A stretch of DNA of 64,000 bases, taken from Liolophura sinensis (Eukaryota > Mollusca > Polyplacophora > Chitonida > Chitonidae). Shown here piece by piece: positions 13,301 to 22,300 of the stretch (position 1 is its first letter; each line of letters starts with the position of its first letter). Location of the stretch: assembly GCF_032854445.1 (NCBI RefSeq), contig NC_088305.1, positions 29,786,628-29,850,627 on the forward strand, written 5' to 3'. Under the pieces are notes generated by a model that searched no databases, was not told where the DNA came from, and saw only the letters and a list, made by a program, of their open reading frames with translations. Both the position numbers and the translations under genes were made by a program.

Positions 13301-16300
13301 CTGTTATAGTTTCCGGTGTTCTCACTTTCTTGTTGGGAAATATGGTGTCTGAGCTCAACTGTTACAACGACACAGCTTAATATTAAAACAAGAAATCTCC
13401 AGGCTTTCTTTCCTGTTTTACGTTAGAATTTGACTAGTGTAAAGGTAAGATTAAACAGTGCTTTCACTCCTGTGTCAGTGAGAAGTATTAGCTAGGGATA
13501 GGACCCCTTTAAGAGTGAACCACAGCACTCCACTGAATTTTAAAGATCCACAAGCATACAACAAAATTGTTACAGTAATGCAAAAAGTACATAAACACAA
13601 AAAAAAAAACAAGCTAAAATAAAAAGACAGCTTAAATACATTACATTAGAATAAAATGGAAAAGAATGAGAAAAAGAATGAGTGAGTGAGTGAGTGAGTG
13701 CTTGGGGTTTAACATCGTGCTTCACAATTTTTCAGTCATATGACGACAAATGAGGAAAAGAAAATATGTGTGCAAAATGAAATATTGCTTCACTTGTAGC
13801 AGTTATGTCAGCAGTGATTGTCTTCAATCTGTTTACATTTGATCACATCAGTCCACTGTCTGTCACATTAGGTGTCACTACATAACATTTCCCATACACA
13901 GTAATGCAATGTCAAAGCCACAGAGCGAAATAAAGAAAGTTGATAGAGTTAACCGTTTATATCACTTAAAAAAACTGTACACAAAGAAGTAAAGTTTGTT
14001 ACAAATTAATACCACTTGTTTTGGTTATCAAAACCTGTACATACCCTTTGCTGAAGATTGATGGAAAGAAAAAAAATCGAAATGGTAATCGTTTAATGTA
14101 CGAAAATATACATACATATAACACAATATTAAGAAATTTATGTTGCTCAATACACACTTGCCCATTTAGTATTACATGAAAACACATGCATTATTTTGAC
14201 AAAAAAAACCCAGCACATATTGTTTCCAAAATTTGACTGCTATAATATTGTTGGAACTATTTCCTCCTTGTCTGTGGTCACACTACATAATTTCTCTAAG
14301 AATGATTTACAATGTATTAAACCCATGCTTGTATTCTGGCAGAACTTTTTGTCCAACCATCAAGATTATGCAGTGTTTAAAAATTCTGCTACATCATCAG
14401 CAAGAGTACAAAATATTATGTGTACCAACATACTAACAGATGCAGTTATCTGCCTCTCAACTGTCTTTACCACTACATCATAAGATTCCACATGGTAAGA
14501 CTATTATATTTGCACAACACAGACAAATGTATAATGAAACTACATGAACATGGATGTGGCTGCACAAAACCCTTGTTCTGTCTTGTATTACCTGGCATCA
14601 AGCAGACTAAGCCCACACCTACACATATGACAAGCTAAGATGACCTGCCGTCAAAAAATCATTGGTAAATTTTGATCGTATGTTAAGTTGCTGGGAATCT
14701 TGGCGAATCATAACGAATCTGAAGTTAGTGCTAATGAGCCCAAGGTTCGGAGTTCGGAGTGCTTAAAGTTGGGTTTCTGTGCACGCCCAAGAACCAGCTG
14801 TGGTTAAAAACCTTGTGGGTTATTGTACACAATTCTCTAATTTTACATCTCTCCGGCCTTGATGTACAAGCATCGCACACAATCGTCAGGAGTCAAATAC
14901 ACATTATAGTGACTGCTGCGAATAAATAGGGGATCTGCAAACAGGTGTGACAGCAAACAATTTGTTGGGTTTGAATCTGGAGTAAATCATCCATGATTAA
15001 CCAGGATCAAAAGATTGCAATGCATCTCACAGGTAAAAGGTAATTTTTAACGCGAGGGAGACTTGGCGTTAACAGAACAGTTGTACTGTTTCAAATACAA
15101 CACCATGTGCAAGCCGTCTTTGATAGGCTCTGTATGATCAGACCTTTTCCTGGTAGACGTCCAGTACAAATAAGTTCACATGCAGAAATCAACATCAATT
15201 AATTCAGAATTCACTTGCATTATCGTCTTGAACAGCAGTGTTATGGGTGAATATGATTTATTTATTTATTTATTTGATTGGTGTTTAACGCTGTACTCAA
15301 GAATATTTCACTTATATGACGGTGGCCAGCACTATGGTGGGAGGAAACCGGGTAGATCCCGGGGGGAAACAACGACAATCCGCAGCTTGCTGGAAAACCT
15401 TCACACGTACGGTCAGATAGGAAGCAAGCATGAGCTGGACTTGAACTCACAGTGGCCGTATTGGTGAGAGGCTCCTGGGTTATTGCCCTGGGCTGGTGTG
15501 CTAACCACCTCAGCCTCGAGTTTCCGAGAGAATTTGAAACTTTTTAACCGTTCCACTACCATCAGTAGGCTCTCCAATAGCATGCCAGGTAATAAAAAAT
15601 TAAGAGACAGACAAGGCTCTGGAAGACCAAACACTGTACAGATGGATGAACAGACAGACATCACTATCATATTCCTTGACCCTCAAATAAAGACAAACAA
15701 TAGTTGTCTCCAATATATTAAATGTTTGTTCTGACTTTATTTCTTGGTCTGTGGCACATGCAATAATGTACACTACTTTTCTCTATGTCCAGGTATCAAA
15801 GACACCAACCTTTTTTTTCTACCAGAACAAATTATTATCTGATCATTACAGAATCAAACATGCATGCTGCCCCAGTTAGTTATATATGACACTGTGTGTT
15901 AATTAGAACAATTAGTGAGTCCTGGGGAGTTGGCAAAGAGACACTTGTAACAACTGATCTTGTAACTACTTCTGTAAATTTGTCCTGACCTCTGGTTTTA
16001 GTCACACTGCAGGGATTTTTCAGTTATTCAGCATATTAACTACTGTAAGAGTTTCATACTTACTCATAATGCGTATGATGTAAGTCCACTTAATCTCGCC
16101 CACCTTGTTGTAGACTTCACAGGTGTAGTTACCTGAGTCTGACACCTGCAGGTCTGACACCAACAGGTTGAACTTCTTCTCCTTAATCTGAAGATAAAAA
16201 CATCAACATGTAGGATTATTATATGACGGGAGTAGCCAGTGAATAAAAATTCTGTCCTCCTAATAATTATTTCAGTCAGGAGATCTCTCCATAGTCGGGC

Positions 16301-19300
16301 AGTGCAGGCATGAGGATTTAAGAATTTCTGGGGAAAAGGTTTTCAGTTCCATGTGTTTTGGGGCCAGGAAACAACAGAAAACATTCAATTGGTTTCCCAC
16401 AATTTCTGCTGTTGGAACAATTTGAACAATTTCATCAAATTTTACTGTTTTGTGTTTTTTCACCACTATAATAAACTAAAAACCACTCTAATCCCTCAAC
16501 CTTTTCAATAAAATTCCTCTATTTTGACAAAAAGGGAAAGAACCACAAAGTTTACACTTTGTCACATTGAGTTATCTCCCCTGCACAAACTGTACAAAGC
16601 AGCCGGTCAACAGCCATTGCATATACTTTCATGTAACAATTTAACATTAAGCACCATTTTCTTTGCCAAAAATCTTGACTGGCTAATATCTACTTCTTGT
16701 CCAACCCTTCTGCTATTTCCTGTCCATCTTGTCCACATAGCATGGCTGGCTCACTACTCGCAGTTACTGAAAAATCTCTTTCGTGAGAACAAAGTATAGC
16801 CTATTGCATACTGATTTAAGTTTAACAAATTAATTTCATATGGCTCACACCTCAAATCTGACTTTAAATGGTTTTGTAACAGAGTTTCAGTTCTGCGAAA
16901 CAGACTTTCAGTTCTGTGACTTTTTAACTTGGGAGCAGACACCAACTGGAACATAAAATCCTTATGCTTGCAGTGATACCTAAATCCGGGTCTAACAAAA
17001 CTTTGTACCGGTATGTATCTCTGCAGGAATTTCAGCCTACCTGAATTTATCTTTTATGCTGTGCTGCAATGTACTACAAAAATTACAGTAACAGTCACTG
17101 AGAGTTTGTAACCCAATGATGAGTGGCTCATTCAAGAGCAAGTGAGTAAAGAGCCAATAAATAAACATAGCAATAGTAAGAGCTACAATCAAATACGAGA
17201 CCTGATTCGTCTCGGGCAGACTGGATGCCATAAGGACAACACCTCAGTTCCCGCAGCCCCTCAAGCTACTTGATATTCACTGCATACTTACTCGTCCTGT
17301 TGGAGACTTTGGAATGGGCTCTCCATTCTTCAGCCACCTCACTTTGGGCTTGGGATTTCCATCAGCTGGGCATTTCAACAGCAACTTTTGTCCAGCTTTC
17401 TTTGAAAAGACAGCATCACCCTTGGCAGGGTTTGACTTTGGTTTCCAGGATGGCAGTTCAGGGTCATCTGAAAAACATGAACATGTACAATGCATATTTA
17501 CAACGGACTGATTTCCACACATTTCTTATTTCTCGATCTATCCACCTATCTGTAAAGATTATTCTCCCTAACATCAGCTTAAATGCATTTTATTTCACTG
17601 GTGTTTTAACTTCATACTCATGACTTTAATATTTCTAGAATGGCACAGAGTTTGATAGGTGGAGTAAGAATTTATTTATTTGATTGGTGTTTTATGCTGT
17701 ACTCAAGAATATTTCACTTATACCACAGGCTGAGCTTGCAGCAAACACACGACCATCTGCAGCTTGCTGAAAATCTTCCCACTTATGGCTGGGGACTGCA
17801 CTAACTATCTTGGCCATGAAGGCCCCACTTTACACCAAAGAACTTCACCAAGAACTAAGAAAATGAGTGCAAGTCTATAACTTCAGTGGTCAGAAACCCC
17901 ATTGGCGGAGATTAAAATGATGTGTAAGGCAAACGAGCCGGGGAGGACCCCTATAGCCCATATTTGGATGACATGCACATATCTATAGTTGGTCAGATAT
18001 AACACACACCTCCGTTTTCAGAAAGTTACTGTTAATCAGTGGAGCTCCTGCAGTGCACAAACCTTCCTTGTTTTTCTGGCAGTAGATGAAACTGGATCCA
18101 CATCATTGGGTTAAAAATTGTACCTCAGAGATTTCTTGTGTTCATGTTACTTTTTGTTTGCTTCTTCACGGCTTAACGTCAACACAGGCAATATTATATC
18201 CTCATGATTTTCCTTTAGCTACAGTATTACAGAGATAGTTTTAACATCAACATACATGCATAAGTAGTGGTGCCTCACTGAAATGCCACAACTAAGACCC
18301 TAGCCATGACACCCCACCTAGTCACAGTAGATGGACAATGGCCCACTGGTCAGATTGGCATTGCTACATCACTGGAAAGTCACAACAAAGACCCTAGGCA
18401 TGACACCCCAAATACATATAGTCGCAGTTAATGGACAACTGGCCACTGGCCAGACTGGAAGTGTTGCCTCACTGGAATGCCACAACAAAGATCATAGCCA
18501 GGACACCTCACCTATTCAGAGTATATAGACAGCATGTCACTAGTCAGGCTAGTATGCAGCCTACATTCCCTTATACTAAGCAGGGCACAAATCAAGATAC
18601 TGTACATGAATATTACATGCACATCCACTGACAACAGGCACAATAGTGTGTTCAAATTATGAGAAGTGTCTATGCTTAAGATCTACAACCATTGACATGC
18701 TCAATTAATGTCTTAGGGAGGATACACTATTCCCATCAAGCTGTCCCCTTATCGCATCGAATAAAAGACATGGGACACACACATACATATACGAATGTGT
18801 AACAAAGGAGTCCAAGTAAATATGTAACTCATGTACATGTACATATACACACATGCTCCACTTGTTTTACATTTTTGCTCAAAACAAACCAAAGACTGAT
18901 CCTGCGCTCATTTACTTTGGGTACCTTCACCCCATCCCCTCACCTCCCTCTCCTTCCACAGCCTCTGAAATCAGTAGTTTGCCAGCTGCTACAGACAGCT
19001 GAACTCTGGCCTCTCCAACAAAATCTGACATTCCAGGGCATGGATTCCCAGAGCAGCCGCCTAGAATTACCCCAGCCCCATAACATTATAGCCTGATTCC
19101 TGGGGGGGAGGGGGATTAAACACTGGGCACTACAACAGCAGCCAGGCTGTCTAACCTCTGGGAGTGGGCCTGGCAAGGGGCTAATAATGTTTAATATGAC
19201 AAAACAGATAATAAGACATCACAGGCTTCAGAAAGAGCCCTTGATGCTGTCAGCAAGGCACAATTATACTGTCAGCCTGGAGGAGGGTCAGAGGCCACCC

Positions 19301-22300
19301 TGGGGCCAGGATAACCCAGCCCAGCATCCCCCAGGGGACTGTGAGTTATGACAGGGGTTGACAGCCAGGGGCTGGCCTTCAGGGGGTGCTGCAATAGGAG
19401 CTGGTATGTTAGTGCCAACGTGGTGCATGTACAGTAATATATCATCTCAAAGCCTAAGGCTGCACCAGCTTGTGATTGTCATCTATGTGCAAACTGTGAT
19501 GAGCCAGATAACACAGGTCAGCACATGTATGTTTTACACTGCTTCTGCTCCTCAAAGATAAAACCTCTGTTTGGCAAACTTTATAGAACCCTCCACCAGC
19601 AAATATATTTAACTGTATCATGTGATATTAGAGTACTCTGAAAAGACCATGTAACTTCAGCAAGAAACGAACAAATTTCAGTACTATATGAATTTAACGC
19701 TCAAATTTCAAAACTTTTTTCACGAACAGAGACTTATTTTTTGAGATCATTCATGGAGTATTTACCTACATTATTATTACAGTCCATGAACTGTTTAGAC
19801 TACTACTTAACTCTTAAAAACTGGTATATACCTGAAATTACATACGTCAACTTTATTAAAAGAGAAGACAACACCAGAACAAATGTATATATGCATCAAA
19901 GTGTCCCACGTAAAATTTATTTATTTACTCATTTGATTGGTGTTTTACGCCGTACTCAAGAATATTTTACTTATATTACGGTGGCCAGCATTAAGGTGGG
20001 AGGAAACTGCGCAGAACCCGGGGGAAACACAAGACCATCCCCAGATTGCTGGTAGACCTTCCCACTTACCCCCGTAAAATATAAAACAGTATACTTTTCT
20101 ACTTTGTGATGTTGCATTATAACCCAAAATATCGCAGTTCATAGAAAGCAAAATCCCACAGCAAAAGGAAACCTAAAACACCACCATGTTGTAAATTTAA
20201 ACCAATCGCGTGAAATTTATTTCTACAATCGAGAGGGCACTGGTTTCTCACGACGACACAATGATGAGCATTGTTTGGCCATTTAGTATTATTAGCATAG
20301 GGTAAGAATGACGCAACATCTTATTTCTGGTTTCCTCAACACGGCATATACCATGGTCATGACGAAAATTTCCCGTCAGAATAAAATAAACGTCGGTTAT
20401 TCCTCTTCTGAAATAACTAAAGGTGTTTCTTTTAAGTATCATATCATCAAACATTTGTTTAAATTACTCCTTGAAATTTGTCATTTTAATTTTCCACAAC
20501 TTTTCAAACCTGGAAAAAAAAAAAATAAGCAAAACTGCATGACTTCCAGTTTTTCCATTTCCTATGCTAACCCTGCTATAAAGAAATTAGGGCTCCAGGT
20601 TCATAGTCTATTGCTCAATTCCATCTCTTTCTTAAGTGTATAGTCTATTGTTCATTTCCATCTTTTAGTCTATGAAGTTAATTTCCATCTTTGGCTTAAG
20701 TGTATGGTCTTCACAGTTAATTTCCATCTTTTGCTTAAGTGTATAGTCTACACAGTTAATTTCCATCTTTGACTTAAGTGTATAGTCTACACAATTAATT
20801 TCCATCTTTGGCTTAAGTGTATAGTCTACACAGTTAATTTCCATCTTTGGCTTAAATGTATAGTCTACACAGTTAATTTCCATCTTTGACTTAAGTGTAT
20901 AGTCTACACAATTAATTTCCATCTTTGGCTTAAGTGTATAGTCTACACAGTTAATTTCCATCTTTGGCTTAAGTGTATAGTCTATATAGTTAATTCCATC
21001 TTTGGCTTAAGTGTACAGTCTACACAGTTAATTTCCATCTTTGGCTTAAGTGTATAGTCCACACAGTTAATTTCCATCTCTCACTTAAGTGTATAGTCTA
21101 TGTAGTTAATTTCCATCTTTGGCTTAAGTGTATAGTCTACACAGTTAATTTCCATCTTTGGCTTAAGTGTATAGTCTACACAGTTAATTTCCATCTTTGG
21201 CTTAAGTGTATAGTCTATATAGTTAATTTCCATCTTTGGCTTAAGTGTATAGTCTACACAGTTAATTTCCATCTTTGGCTTAAGTGTATAGTCTACACAG
21301 TTAATTTCCATCTTTGGCTTAAATGTATAGTCTACACAGTTAATTTCCATCTTTGGCCTAAGTGTACAGTCTACACAGTTAATTTCCATCTTTGGCTTAA
21401 GTGTACAGTCTATACAGTTAATTTCCATCTTTGGCTTAAGTGTATAGTCTACACAGTTAATTTCCATCTTTGGCTTAAATGTATAGTCTACACAGTTAAT
21501 TTCCATCTTTGGCTTAAGTGTATAGTCCACACAGTTAATTTCCATCTTTGGCTTAAGTGTACAGTCTACACAGTTAATTTCCATCTTTGGCTTAAGTGTA
21601 TAGTCTACACAGTTAATTTCCATCTTTGGCTTAAGTGTATAGTCCACACAGTTAATTTCCATCTCTCACTTATGTGTACAGTCTATATAGTTAATTTCCA
21701 TCTTTGGCTTAAGTGTATAGTCTATACAGTTAATTTCCATCTTTGGCTTAAGTGTATAATCTACACAGTTAATTTCCATCTTTGGCTTAAGTGTATAGTC
21801 TATATAGTTAATTTCCATCTTTGGCTTAAGTGTACAGTCTACACAGTTAATTTCCATCTTTGGCTTAAATGTATAGTCTACACAGTTAATTTCCATCTTT
21901 GGCCTAAGTGTACAGTCTACACGGTTAATTTCCATCTTTGGCTTAAGTGTATAGTCCACACAGTTAATTTCCATCTCTCACTTAAGTGTATAGTCTATGT
22001 AGTTAATTTCCATCTTTGGCTTAAGTGTATAGTCTACACAGTTAATTTCCACCTTTGGCTTAAGTGTATAGTCTACACAGTTAATTTCCATCTCTCACTT
22101 AAGTGTATAGTCTATGTAGTTAATTTCCATCTTTGGCTTAAGTGTATAGTCTACACAGTTAATTTCCACCTTTGGCTTAAATGTATAGTCTACACAGTTA
22201 ATTTCCATCTTTGGCCTAAGTGTACAGTCTACACGGTTAATTTCCATCTTTGGCTTAAGTGTATAGTCTACACAGTTAATTTCCATCTTTGGCTTAAGTG

